Of a stretch of DNA of 64,000 nucleotides, positions 43,830 to 52,920 are shown piece by piece (the stretch's first letter is position 1; each line of letters begins with the position of its first letter). The position numbers and the translations under genes are program-made. The notes below the pieces were generated by a model. That model saw only the letters and a program-made list of their open reading frames with translations, did not search any database and was not told the origin of the DNA. Where the stretch lies: contig NZ_CM001403.1 in assembly GCF_000166195.2 (NCBI RefSeq), positions 6,932,877-6,996,876 of the forward strand, in the 5' to 3' direction. This DNA is from Mucilaginibacter paludis DSM 18603 (GTDB lineage: Bacteria; Bacteroidota; Bacteroidia; Sphingobacteriales; Sphingobacteriaceae).

Positions 43830-44470
43830 ACGACCTTTTGCGCGTGCTTGGTCCTTCTGCTGCGTGTGCAAACTTTATACTAATCGCTCGTAAAAGTTCC
43901 CTCGTACCTCGGGATGACAGGGCGAGGATTGATTGATTGATTGATTGAAAAAAAATTTTTTTGATTGATTAGCCTCCCCTGCCCCCCCCCCCAAAAAAAC
44001 TCACAAACTATGTCATCCCGACCGGAGGGAGGGACCTTTTGCGCGTGCTTGGTCCTTCTGCTGCGTATGCAAACTTTATACTTATCGCTCGTAAAAGTTC
44101 CCTCGTACCTCGGGATGACAGGGCGAGGAAGTTGATTGATTGATTGATTGATTGATTGATTTTCGATTGTTTTTTTGATTAGCATTGCCTGCCTTTCCCC
44201 AAAAAACTCAAAAACGATGCCATCCCGACCGGAGGGAGGGAGCTTTTGCGCGTGCTTGGTCCTTCTGCTGCGTATGCAAACTTTATACTTATCGCTCGTA
44301 AAAGTTCCCTCGTACCTCGGGATGACAGGGCGAGGATTGATTGATTGATTGATTGATTGAATGTTTTTTTGAATGATTGATTAGCATCGCCTGCCCCGCC
44401 CCACAAAAAAACTCACAAACGATGTCATCCCGACCGGAGGGAGGGAGCTTTTGCGCGTGCTGGGTGCTTC
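43830..44470. repeat. Tandem array of family D units with (GATT)n tracts
   Basis: About 200-206-bp units start with TTTTGCGCGTGCTTGGTCC at 43836, 44037, 44243 and 44449. Each holds CTCGTACCTCGGGATGACAGG, a variable run of GATT/GATTGA, then CTCACAAAC and TGTCATCCCGACCGGAGGG. The TGTCATCCCGA and TCGGGATGACA words are inverse partners. Tract length differs per unit, as expected for slipped-strand variation. 44471-44708 holds nothing else I can support. Confidence 0.85.
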
Positions 44471-44708
44471 CTTTTGATGGATTGCATGAGCTCCTCTGAT
44501 TTTTCCTTCGCATTCGATAATCATCCCAGATCAGTGGGATAGGCAATGTCCAGCGGGCAGGACTTGGCATCGAACAGGGTTTAGCTTTTGTGAGAACGGT
44601 GTCTCAAATCCCGATAGAACCACTTGTGAAGGGCTTACAAAAACCGGTGCAGATGCATGCTTTTTTCTACCTTTTTGCATTCTTCCCTGCAGTTACTACT
44701 TTTGTTCG

Positions 44709-45407
44709 CTATGCTAACAATTTCTCCAATTTCATTTTCCACTTTTCCCAGTCCTTCATTTCCTTAGTCTGTAAATCTATAAATTTCTGTGTATGGTCGT
44801 GATGAATTAAGTGACAAAGTTCATGGATGATAACATATTCAATACAGCCTTTAGGAGCTTTAATTAATTCAGGATTTAAAAGGATTTTGCCTTTAGGAGT
44901 GCAACTTCCCCAGCGTGTTGGCATATCACGCAATACAATTGAACTTGGTGCTACTTTGTGTCTCTTGAATTTTTCGATCAGTGGCTCTGCAATTGATTGA
45001 AACCTTGACCGCGCATGTTGCAAGTACCAATCATTTAATAAGTCTTCTGCCCTTATTTTTTCACAAACAGTTACTTCTATGAATTTGCCCTTCAATTTGA
45101 CTGATTCATCTTCTCCAATTTGTATTTGTAAACGGTATTGCCTGCCCAAATACAAATGTGTTTCCCCGCTTACATATTTTCTCTTTGGCGTTTTTGGTTG
45201 AAAGGAAAGAAAAAAACTTTGTTGTTTAATAATCCATGGAACTTTTTTTTTGATTTTTTCCTTCACTTTTTCAATAGAGGTATCTGCCGGAGCTTTTACC
45301 AATACATCCATTTCAGGTGTTACTGTAATACAAAGCGATTTCCTGTCTGAATATTCCAGACTGAAATCAATTGTTTTACTTCCAAATTGTATTGTCTCCA
45401 TCATCAC
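44709..45407 (-). CDS. YgjP-like (DUF45) zinc metallopeptidase
   Basis: A 232-aa protein. Zinc motif HELCHLIHHDH with HExxH at residues 195-199 and a third His in HHDHTQKF; upstream RWGSCTPKGKILLNPELI (165-182) is the family signature. These proteins often sit in type I restriction-modification operons. Start overlaps the end of hsdR by 4 bases, so it is the last gene of the operon. Its task within restriction systems is not established. Confidence 0.88.
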   Translation of the reverse strand: MMMETIQFGSKTIDFSLEYSDRKSLCITVTPEMDVLVKAPADTSIEKVKEKIKKKVPWIIKQQSFFLSFQPKTPKRKYVSGETHLYLGRQYRLQIQIGEDESVKLKGKFIEVTVCEKIRAEDLLNDWYLQHARSRFQSIAEPLIEKFKRHKVAPSSIVLRDMPTRWGSCTPKGKILLNPELIKAPKGCIEYVIIHELCHLIHHDHTQKFIDLQTKEMKDWEKWKMKLEKLLA

Positions 45408-48400
45408 TTATACCTAATTTTAGCTACTTCAATACAATCATCTGCAATTTTGTCCATTTCTTTGAAGGACAAGTCCACATTGTATTTATCTCTCACCTCA
45501 TCAATAAGATAGTCCCCAATATCAATTATTAATTTTCCTGTGATGTTGGTTTTGAACTGCCAGTCGATTATGGGTTTACCGTTGTCTAATATAGATTGCT
45601 GTATCAGGTCATCAATTTGTAAAGCCGTTTGAGTTGAAACTTCTTTACGCACCGTATTATCTTGGATTTTTTCGGAAAGTGCTTCAAAGGTCAATCCATA
45701 AAATGCTTTCGCTACATCTCTGGTTTTCAACTGCTCCGGTATGTTATTGTCTGTATGTGACAGTACATTGTTCATCAGTTCCTGAACTCTCCTAAAGTAT
45801 TGTGCTTCGCTGATTCGTTTAGCTTCATAGTCTGCAATCGTTTCCTTCAGCATTTGTGAAAACTTCTTATAAAATGCTGGGTCTTCATCCATTTTTTCGG
45901 AGATGTGCTTTGCAGTTCTACTTGCAATCTTATCTGCCTTTGCTGCTTTTCCTGTGGTATTTTCTACTTCCAGGCGAAATTTATCTTTGTCAAAAATGTT
46001 TACCAGCTCGGTGATGGTTTCAATTTTCTCCGTGGTGATGTGTGTATCAATTAGTTTTTGAATTTGTCCTTCATACTGTTTGTAGTCAATGACATCACTA
46101 TATCTTTCCAGCACTGCCAAGCGAAGCTTCAGGAACATCATTAAATCTTCTTTGTAACGGTTGATTGTCTTCTCTTCTGTATCCTTATAAAATTGAATAG
46201 TAGATAACGCCAGCTTCAAACTTTTGGCAAAAACAGCCAGTTTATCGTAAAACAAAACCCTTATTGCCTCATCTTTTAGTAATTGCTGATAAGCTTCTGC
46301 ATCGCGCTTATTGGTAATGGTTTTAAAAATATCCCAAAGCTCAGAGTGCTTTTGTGGAAGCTTTTTGATTTCATCCGAAATATTAGTGAATGTTCCTTCT
46401 AAATCTTCTTCATCAAAATCTTCAAAAGAAGAATACAATTGTAAAGCATCATCCAGATTTTCAATCACTCCGTAATAATCTAAAATATAACCAAATTCTT
46501 TATCAGGGTAAATACGGTTTACCCTTGCAATAGCTTGCAGCAGTTTGTGTCCCTGTAAATTTCTGGTAAGGTATAATACAGTGTTTTTCGGCTCATCAAA
46601 CCCTGTAAGTAGTTTATCTACCACAATAATTATTTCCGGGTCTTTTTGATTTTTAAAACGGTTGATGATGTTCTTTTCATAGCTCTTTGAATTGCCATGT
46701 TCGTCCATCATTCGTTTCCAGAACTGATTTACTTTTTCAGGTGATTTTTCATAAGCACTCTCTTCTCCCTCCCGTTCATCAACGGCAGAAATCAACACTT
46801 CGCTGCTCACAATGCCAATCTCATCCAGGTATTCTTTGTACTTAATCGCATTTACTTTTTTATCGCAAACCAATTGGCCTTTGAAAGGTGTACTCCCTTG
46901 CCAGTTGTCACGAAAATGATAGCTGATGTCCCATGCAATCATTCGCATTTTTTGCTCAACTGAATTCAGGTGGTCATAACGGGCAAATTTCTTTTTGATA
47001 TCCGCTCTTTGGTATTCAGTTAAAGGTTCTGAAACCATTCCGAAAAAAGTATCTATCGGGCTGGCGCTGACTTCTTGTAAAGCCAATCTTCCTTCATACA
47101 ACAACGGAACAACCGCTTTGTCATTTACAGCCTGGTCAACCGTATAAGCATCAATTACACCGCCAAACTTTGCCGCGGTGCTTTTTTCTTTTTTAAATAG
47201 TGGAGTTCCGGTAAGTGCTATGAAGCAAGCATTGGGCAAGGTTTTTTGCATATCGATATTGAAAATACCGTGTTGTGTTCGGTGTCCTTCGTCCACTAAT
47301 ACAAAAATGTCGTGGCTCTCTAAAGGCTTACTGATTTTCTTTACTGCCGCAACAAATTTGTTGATGATAGTGGTTACCACCGCATCGCTTTTGCTTTCCA
47401 GTAAATCCACCAAACGCTGACCTGTGGAAGCATTTTCTACAAATTTGCCACATTTACGGAATGTGCTGGTAATCTGATTGTCCAAATCAGTGCGGTCTGT
47501 TACCAAAATAATTTTGGGATTGCGAATGCTCGGTTCCAATGCAATAGCTTGCGCTAACATTACCATAGTTAATGATTTACCACTTCCTTGTGTATGCCAT
47601 ATTACGCCCCCTTTTCTTCGACCATTTTCAATTTGCTTTATTTGTTGCATGGATTTTTTAATGGCGAAAAATTGCTGATAGCGCGCAATTTTCTTTTCGC
47701 CATTGTCAAACAAAATAAAATTGAATACAATGTCCATCAATCGTTGAGGACGGCATAAGCTATACAAGTATTCATCCTGAACAGTGGGAAGTATTTCTTC
47801 TTGCTCTAAAGCATCAAAGTACTGGCGAGCATATTTAAAACGGTCGGAAAACAATTGCTCTTTTACAGAAACGGAAAGTTTTTGATTTTTGAGTTTTTGT
47901 AATGAGGTTTTATATCTCTGTTCTTCTTCATCGCTGTTTGATTTCTCCTGCCATTTTGCCCAAAATTTTTCTGGTGTTGCATTGGTTGCATATAAGGCAT
48001 CATTGCAACTTAAGCATAGCAGTATTTGTGAGTAAACATATAAGTTTCGTATACCATCTTCTTGCTGGCTTCTCAGTTGCTGACTTATAGCCTGCGTTAA
48101 AGGTTCTTTTATGTTAGGGCTTTTGCACTCAATAATGCAAAACGGAACACCATTTACAAATAAAACCAAATCAGGGCGGTAATGCTCTTTGCTTGTACTT
48201 CGCATTACACTAAATTCTTCGGCTATATGAAAAACATTGTTGTTTATGTTTTTCCAGTCGATGTATTGCAGTGTAAAGCTCTTTTTGTCGCCATCAATAC
48301 TTTGTTCCAATGCCATGCCCAAGGTAAGCAGGTTATATGCTTTCTCACTGGCCGCAATGTATCCCTCGTTCATTGGCAAATGCTTCAATGCCAAAATACC

Positions 48401-48631
48401 ACGATCAATATTCTCGTCTGTAAAAATGCTGGTTTTAGTAGCACTAACTTTAATGCTGTTTAGTTCCTTTAATTGTTTCCTTAACACATCTTCCAGCAGC
48501 ACATTAGTGGTTTTGCCGCCTCTCAACCTGTCAACTTCCGCCGGACTTAAATAAGTATAGCCCAAATTCACCAGCATTTGTAATGCCGGAATCTGGCTGA
48601 TATGGCCTTCTTTAAAGCTTGGTGTGTCCAT
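45404..48631 (-). CDS. hsdR: Type I restriction enzyme, motor/nuclease subunit HsdR
   Basis: 1075 aa. N-terminal nuclease domain with RPDLVLFVNGVPFCIIECKSP (about 153-173; D...ExK), then the superfamily 2 translocase: Walker A TQGSGKSLTM (about 345-354), VLVDEGHRTQ, ALTGTPL, and DKLLTGFDEPKN. It cuts unmodified DNA after translocation, together with HsdM and HsdS. The gene stands behind a 196-base spacer with two TGTATAGAA dyads that could control it, unlike the other genes which abut. Confidence 0.96.
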   Translation of the reverse strand: MDTPSFKEGHISQIPALQMLVNLGYTYLSPAEVDRLRGGKTTNVLLEDVLRKQLKELNSIKVSATKTSIFTDENIDRGILALKHLPMNEGYIAASEKAYNLLTLGMALEQSIDGDKKSFTLQYIDWKNINNNVFHIAEEFSVMRSTSKEHYRPDLVLFVNGVPFCIIECKSPNIKEPLTQAISQQLRSQQEDGIRNLYVYSQILLCLSCNDALYATNATPEKFWAKWQEKSNSDEEEQRYKTSLQKLKNQKLSVSVKEQLFSDRFKYARQYFDALEQEEILPTVQDEYLYSLCRPQRLMDIVFNFILFDNGEKKIARYQQFFAIKKSMQQIKQIENGRRKGGVIWHTQGSGKSLTMVMLAQAIALEPSIRNPKIILVTDRTDLDNQITSTFRKCGKFVENASTGQRLVDLLESKSDAVVTTIINKFVAAVKKISKPLESHDIFVLVDEGHRTQHGIFNIDMQKTLPNACFIALTGTPLFKKEKSTAAKFGGVIDAYTVDQAVNDKAVVPLLYEGRLALQEVSASPIDTFFGMVSEPLTEYQRADIKKKFARYDHLNSVEQKMRMIAWDISYHFRDNWQGSTPFKGQLVCDKKVNAIKYKEYLDEIGIVSSEVLISAVDEREGEESAYEKSPEKVNQFWKRMMDEHGNSKSYEKNIINRFKNQKDPEIIIVVDKLLTGFDEPKNTVLYLTRNLQGHKLLQAIARVNRIYPDKEFGYILDYYGVIENLDDALQLYSSFEDFDEEDLEGTFTNISDEIKKLPQKHSELWDIFKTITNKRDAEAYQQLLKDEAIRVLFYDKLAVFAKSLKLALSTIQFYKDTEEKTINRYKEDLMMFLKLRLAVLERYSDVIDYKQYEGQIQKLIDTHITTEKIETITELVNIFDKDKFRLEVENTTGKAAKADKIASRTAKHISEKMDEDPAFYKKFSQMLKETIADYEAKRISEAQYFRRVQELMNNVLSHTDNNIPEQLKTRDVAKAFYGLTFEALSEKIQDNTVRKEVSTQTALQIDDLIQQSILDNGKPIIDWQFKTNITGKLIIDIGDYLIDEVRDKYNVDLSFKEMDKIADDCIEVAKIRYK

Positions 48632-48655
48632 TACTTTATTTATTTCGTTGCGTTA

Positions 48656-48836
48656 TGTATAGAATAAGTACAGTTTCTATACAGGTTTATTTTTTCATTT
48701 ATACTTTTACCGTTATTCTTTACATTAACCCCAATAGGAGGATAATTCGCTATTTTTTTGTAGGGGAACTACTCGAATATTTTTCTCTATACATGTCCCG
48801 ATTATATGTATAGAAAAGCCCGTTTTTCTATACATA
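48656..48836. promoter_or_regulatory. Operator-like dyads between fic and hsdR
   Basis: Five copies of TGTATAGA or its inverse lie at 48656, 48676, 48786, 48807 and 48827. They form two dyads, TGTATAGAA-N10-TTCTATACA at 48656-48683 and a 13-bp-arm hairpin TATGTATAGAAAA/TTTTCTATACATA at 48805-48836 which overlaps the stop of fic. The first dyad is 25-52 bases upstream of hsdR, over its probable promoter. A repressor binding here is inferred; the hairpin may also terminate fic mRNA. Confidence 0.55.
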
Positions 48837-49916
48837 TCTTGTCTGATTCACGTTCGATAGTAGGTTATATAGGTCTGTATTGATGTAATAATTATCCCTG
48901 CCCAGTTTTATTTTTTTCAAAATTCCAATCTGGTCAAGTTCATCCAAATATTTGGTCGCCGTCAATCGGCTTACATCCAAATCGGCCATTACAAAATCAA
49001 TTTTAGTGTAAGGATGGTTGAACAGATTGTTGATTAGGTCTTGGCTGTAAAATTTGGTATTCTCCCTGATTTTCTTCTTATGTTTTAGCATCAGGTTTTT
49101 AATCCCTTCAATAACTTTGATGGTTTGTAAAGAGGTCTGTTCAATACCATCAAGGATATAAAGCACCCATTCTTCCCACGCATGTTCAGTTCTTACTTTT
49201 TGGAGCAAACGGTAATAATCTGTTTTATTTTGATTGATAAAACGGCTCAAGTACAGAATAGGTAAATTTAACATACCTACTTTTACAAGATACAGGATAT
49301 TGATGATCCTGCCCGTCCGTCCATTCCCGTCATAAAACGGGTGGATGCTTTCAAACTGGTGATGGATAATAGCCATTTTTACCAACGGATCCCAATCGCA
49401 GATATCATCATCATTTATAAATTGCTCCAGATTGCTCATAAAGGTTACAACATCATTATGAGATTGGGGCGGTGTATATATGATAGCACCCGTTTGCTCA
49501 TTTTTTAGTTCTGTTCCTGGCACTTTTCTGAAACCGGCATCATTTTCTTCTAATGTTGCCTGCATTTGGATGATATGATTATTTGACAGAAATCCTTTTT
49601 GTCTTACAGTTTCAAATCCCCAACGCAGTGCTTCTGCATAGTTGTGTACTTCTTTAGAAGCTATTGATTTAAATTCTTGTTTGAGATAGTCGCCCTGGTA
49701 CAATTCATCATGTGTGGTAATGATGTTTTCAATGGCCGAACTGTCTTTGGCTTCCTGCAAAGAGAGAGTGCTGATTAAAATGTTTTCGTTCGGGATACTT
49801 AGAGCAGCTCCTTTCATCTCAGCCAGCGCACTACGTGCAGCAGCCGTTTTTTTCATGATGGCTTTGGTTTCTAAATCGAAATCCAAAGGGAGTTTGGGTA
49901 TTTGGTAATTACTCAT
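48828..49916 (-). CDS. Fic-domain protein (probable AMP-transferase) with winged-helix tail
   Basis: 362 aa. The active site HPFYDGNGRTGR is at residues 192-203 (His192). An inhibitory helix of class II type, S-x3-E-N in DSSAIENI, is at 59-64, so the enzyme is probably self-inhibited. A DUF4172/Fic_N-like start precedes it; the C-terminal 70 residues (KIDFVMADLDVSRLTATKYLDEL) look like a winged helix. It lies inside the restriction operon between hsdS and hsdR. Confidence 0.9.
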   Translation of the reverse strand: MSNYQIPKLPLDFDLETKAIMKKTAAARSALAEMKGAALSIPNENILISTLSLQEAKDSSAIENIITTHDELYQGDYLKQEFKSIASKEVHNYAEALRWGFETVRQKGFLSNNHIIQMQATLEENDAGFRKVPGTELKNEQTGAIIYTPPQSHNDVVTFMSNLEQFINDDDICDWDPLVKMAIIHHQFESIHPFYDGNGRTGRIINILYLVKVGMLNLPILYLSRFINQNKTDYYRLLQKVRTEHAWEEWVLYILDGIEQTSLQTIKVIEGIKNLMLKHKKKIRENTKFYSQDLINNLFNHPYTKIDFVMADLDVSRLTATKYLDELDQIGILKKIKLGRDNYYINTDLYNLLSNVNQTRYV

Positions 49917-50005
49917 GCTCTTTTTTTTAAAGGGTGTTTTGTTAAGAATAGGCCCATTCGCATTCTAATCTTGAATTCTGTTTGGTAGGGAACTGGTATC
50001 AATTT

Positions 50006-50101
50006 CTATCTAACTTTGATGAAGGCGTAATTGGTTTTATCTCCCTCAAGAATACAGAACCTGATTTTTGTTGGTGAGTTTCTTACTCCAAGTATCTTCA
50101 T
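50006..50101 (-). pseudogene. 31-aa frame after hsdS, likely N-terminal gene remnant
   Basis: ATG at 50101, one base after the hsdS stop, opens MKILGVRNSPTKIRFCILEG... and stops with TAG at 50006. Past the stop the same frame stays open for 30 more codons (KLIPVPYQTEFKIRM...) up to the fic start. The start resembles small proteins found next to type I restriction genes in Bacteroidota, usually more than 130 aa, so this looks like a truncated copy. It is not verified. Confidence 0.45.
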
Positions 50102-50102
50102 A

Positions 50103-51356
50103 TCAGTCGATTTTTAATCTTACTCTCCCCGTTAAAAGCTGTTGCATCAATCCCTTTTTCTGCTCGCGCAACTTCTCCACCTTAGCTTTAAGTAGGCTGA
50201 TTTCCTTATCTGCTGCCTGTAATACTTGGGAAATTGCAGTTTGTTCTTCAAGTGTTGGAAGTGAAATAAACTGGTTGATAAATTCATTCTGTCCTAAGGT
50301 CTTATTCCTACCAGCTCCCCCGGGCGAAGCGTTAACCAGTAACTGCTTACCCCTTGGTGATTTGAAATAATACAGAATATAGTCTAAATTGAGTTTCCCC
50401 TCAGTTGGTTTAAACATCGGGAATCTATGAGATGCAATCATACCGATTTCTAATTCAGTAGTTTTAGCTATCGCTTGCTCCCAGGCAAAAACGATATTAA
50501 TTACTAGGCAATTGGGTTCAATCCAAAACACTCGCTTATTACCTAAGTCTTTACCTGAAACTAACTCTTTATGAAAAATACCTTTGCCATGCGATCGGAT
50601 GCCTATTTGTTGATAAAGCGTTTTTTCTTCAGGTATAAGCGGATTACGAATTGGGGTTAATATTTCATCAAGAGCTACTTTTTTATAATTGGCCTTTCCA
50701 AAACCTTTTAATCGTTTCTTCCCACTAAACAACTGTTGCATCATCCATTTTTTACGTTGTTTCTTCTGAACGATGAGCTGTTCAGTTTTTCGAACTGCTT
50801 TATCCCAAATTCGGAACATAGAGGCTATCACTTTTTGTTCGGGGAGGGGAGGCAACAAAAATTTTATTGATTCTAAATCTTTTCCATATATAGCAGCTAC
50901 GCTTGTTGTCCCCGTTGCAATCGCTTTTAATTGTCTTAATCCGTATTCTGAATTAAAAGCATAGTTCATGAACCAATTTGATTCTACAAAAGTGGAATCA
51001 AATTTTATTCGCAACAAATTTGAATTATAAACAGCAAATGGCAACTCATTATTCCATACAGCGACTTTACCCACTAACTCAAGAGTATTTCGAGTATTGA
51101 AAAGCAAATCACCGTCTGTTAAAACATCTTTATTATTGTAGGATTCACCTTTTGGCAGATATTGAACCTTATCAATTTTAATCGTACCTCTGTCAAGATT
51201 ACCCATTTTAATAACTGGTATTCCTGTGTTAGCCTCAGCATTTTCATAATTTCCACCAAGACGGCCTTCTTTCATAATGGTCTTTAGCTTCTTGACCTGC
51301 CAATTCTCTGGAACTTCTATGTCATGAAAATCTTGTATGTATTTTGTTTTTGCCAT
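50103..51356 (-). CDS. hsdS: Type I restriction enzyme specificity subunit HsdS
   Basis: 417 aa with two target-recognition domains, each followed by a conserved helix: residues 1-200 ending in LPPLPEQKVIASMFRIWD, then a KTEQLIVQKKQRKKWMMQQLF spacer; residues 220-400 ending in LPTLEEQTAISQVLQAAD and KVEKLREQKKGLMQQLLTG. It sets the DNA sequence recognised by the methylase and nuclease. Its start overlaps the hsdM stop by one base. Confidence 0.95.
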   Translation of the reverse strand: MAKTKYIQDFHDIEVPENWQVKKLKTIMKEGRLGGNYENAEANTGIPVIKMGNLDRGTIKIDKVQYLPKGESYNNKDVLTDGDLLFNTRNTLELVGKVAVWNNELPFAVYNSNLLRIKFDSTFVESNWFMNYAFNSEYGLRQLKAIATGTTSVAAIYGKDLESIKFLLPPLPEQKVIASMFRIWDKAVRKTEQLIVQKKQRKKWMMQQLFSGKKRLKGFGKANYKKVALDEILTPIRNPLIPEEKTLYQQIGIRSHGKGIFHKELVSGKDLGNKRVFWIEPNCLVINIVFAWEQAIAKTTELEIGMIASHRFPMFKPTEGKLNLDYILYYFKSPRGKQLLVNASPGGAGRNKTLGQNEFINQFISLPTLEEQTAISQVLQAADKEISLLKAKVEKLREQKKGLMQQLLTGRVRLKID

Positions 51357-52915
51357 TATTTTATCAACTGATTTAGGTACTGATTAATTTCATGTTGCAC
51401 TTTACTTAATTCCTCTTCAAGTCCAATGATCTCTTCTTGTACCTTCGCAATATCCACTTCCGGTTCTTCTTCAAATGTGTCTACATAGCGGGGGAGATTC
51501 AGATTGTAATCATTTTCCTGTACCTCTTCGGGAGTGGCTACATAACTAAACTTCTCTTCTACTATTCCTGGCTTTAATTTACCTTCTGCAAAATCCCGGT
51601 AAGTTTTCACAATGAGTTCTATATCCCTTGCTCGCAACCTGTTTTGGTTTTTAGCGTTTTTATATTGTTTACTCGCATCAATAAACAAAAAATTATTGCT
51701 ACTTTTTTGCTTGTTAAAAATGAGGATGGCTGCCGGAATACCTGTACCAAAAAACAAATTAGCAGGTAAACCAATTACTGCTTCCAGAAGGTTCTCTTCG
51801 ATGGTGCGTTGGCGTATACGGCCTTCACTGCTGCTTCTGAATAATACACCATGCGGCACTACAACGCCTGCTCTGCCATGTTCGTTCAGCGTTTCTATCA
51901 TATGGCTGATAAAGGCCCAGTCGCCCTTGCTTTTGGGTGGTACGCCTCTCCAAAAACGATTGTATTTATCAGTTTCAGGATCATAACTTACGGTGGTTTT
52001 ATCACCTTCCTTGTCTTCTACTTTACCCCACTTATCTAACGAAAAAGGAGGGTTGGCTACTACAGTATCAAACTTCATCAGCATATCACCTTCTTTCAGT
52101 TTGGGATTGCGGATGGTATCGCCCCAGCGGATAGTGGCATTGTCAAAGCCATGCAAAAACATGTTCATTACTGCCAAAGCCCAGGTACTGCCGTTGGCTT
52201 CCTGTCCGTACAAGGAAAAGTTATCAGAGCCAACCTCCTCACCCGCTTTAATTAACAACGATGCAGAGCCGCAGGTTGGGTCGCAAATACGTGAACCGGG
52301 TTTTGATTTGGTGAGTTTGGCAATGAGAGTAGAAACTTCTTTAGGTGTGAAAAATTCGCCTGCTTTTTTACCGGCATCACTTGCAAAATTTTCTATGAGA
52401 AACATATAGGCTCCACCAATAATATCAACCCCGTCCAAATGCGAAGGGCGCAGGTTTAGGGCATCTTTATTGAAATCGAGTAACAGGTGTTTTAGCCTGG
52501 TATTTTTGTCTTTAGGTTCGCCCAGCTTACTGCTGTTAAAGTCAATGTTTTGGAAAATGCCGGCACCATCTTCACTGTAGAGTTTTTCCCGGTTGGCTTC
52601 TTCTAAATCAGCTAAAGCTATATTTATAAGCTCCCCAATATTGGCTTCATTACGCGAATTGTATAAAAAATTAAAATGACTATGTTCGGGCACAATAAAG
52701 CGTTCGTGCTGCATAGCACGCTTGGCACGTTCCATATCACCATTGTATTTCTTTAGATAAGCATCCATTTTATCGTCGTGTACGTCGCTTAGGTATTTGA
52801 TAAACAGCATAGTGAGTACATAGTCTTTGTAAACGCTTGGGTCTATACTGCCTCTGAAAGTGTCACAGGCTTTCCAAACGGCGTCGTTGATATCTTTCTG
52901 AGTTATTTTAGTCAT
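51356..52915 (-). CDS. hsdM: Type I restriction enzyme methylase subunit HsdM
   Basis: 519 aa N6-adenine methyltransferase. SAM-binding motif DPTCGSASLL (about 214-223), catalytic NPPF in VVANPPFSLDKWG, and the N-terminal helical domain with SVYKDYVLTMLFIKYLSDVHD are seen. C-terminal coiled coil for HsdS binding. It follows the half-HsdS gene by 5 bases. Confidence 0.96.
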   Translation of the reverse strand: MTKITQKDINDAVWKACDTFRGSIDPSVYKDYVLTMLFIKYLSDVHDDKMDAYLKKYNGDMERAKRAMQHERFIVPEHSHFNFLYNSRNEANIGELINIALADLEEANREKLYSEDGAGIFQNIDFNSSKLGEPKDKNTRLKHLLLDFNKDALNLRPSHLDGVDIIGGAYMFLIENFASDAGKKAGEFFTPKEVSTLIAKLTKSKPGSRICDPTCGSASLLIKAGEEVGSDNFSLYGQEANGSTWALAVMNMFLHGFDNATIRWGDTIRNPKLKEGDMLMKFDTVVANPPFSLDKWGKVEDKEGDKTTVSYDPETDKYNRFWRGVPPKSKGDWAFISHMIETLNEHGRAGVVVPHGVLFRSSSEGRIRQRTIEENLLEAVIGLPANLFFGTGIPAAILIFNKQKSSNNFLFIDASKQYKNAKNQNRLRARDIELIVKTYRDFAEGKLKPGIVEEKFSYVATPEEVQENDYNLNLPRYVDTFEEEPEVDIAKVQEEIIGLEEELSKVQHEINQYLNQLIK

Positions 52916-52920
52916 GATAT

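Noticed and set aside
43880..44570. Several long open frames on the minus strand
   Set aside because: They are created by the repeat array and GATT tetranucleotide runs (INQSINQS-like readings).
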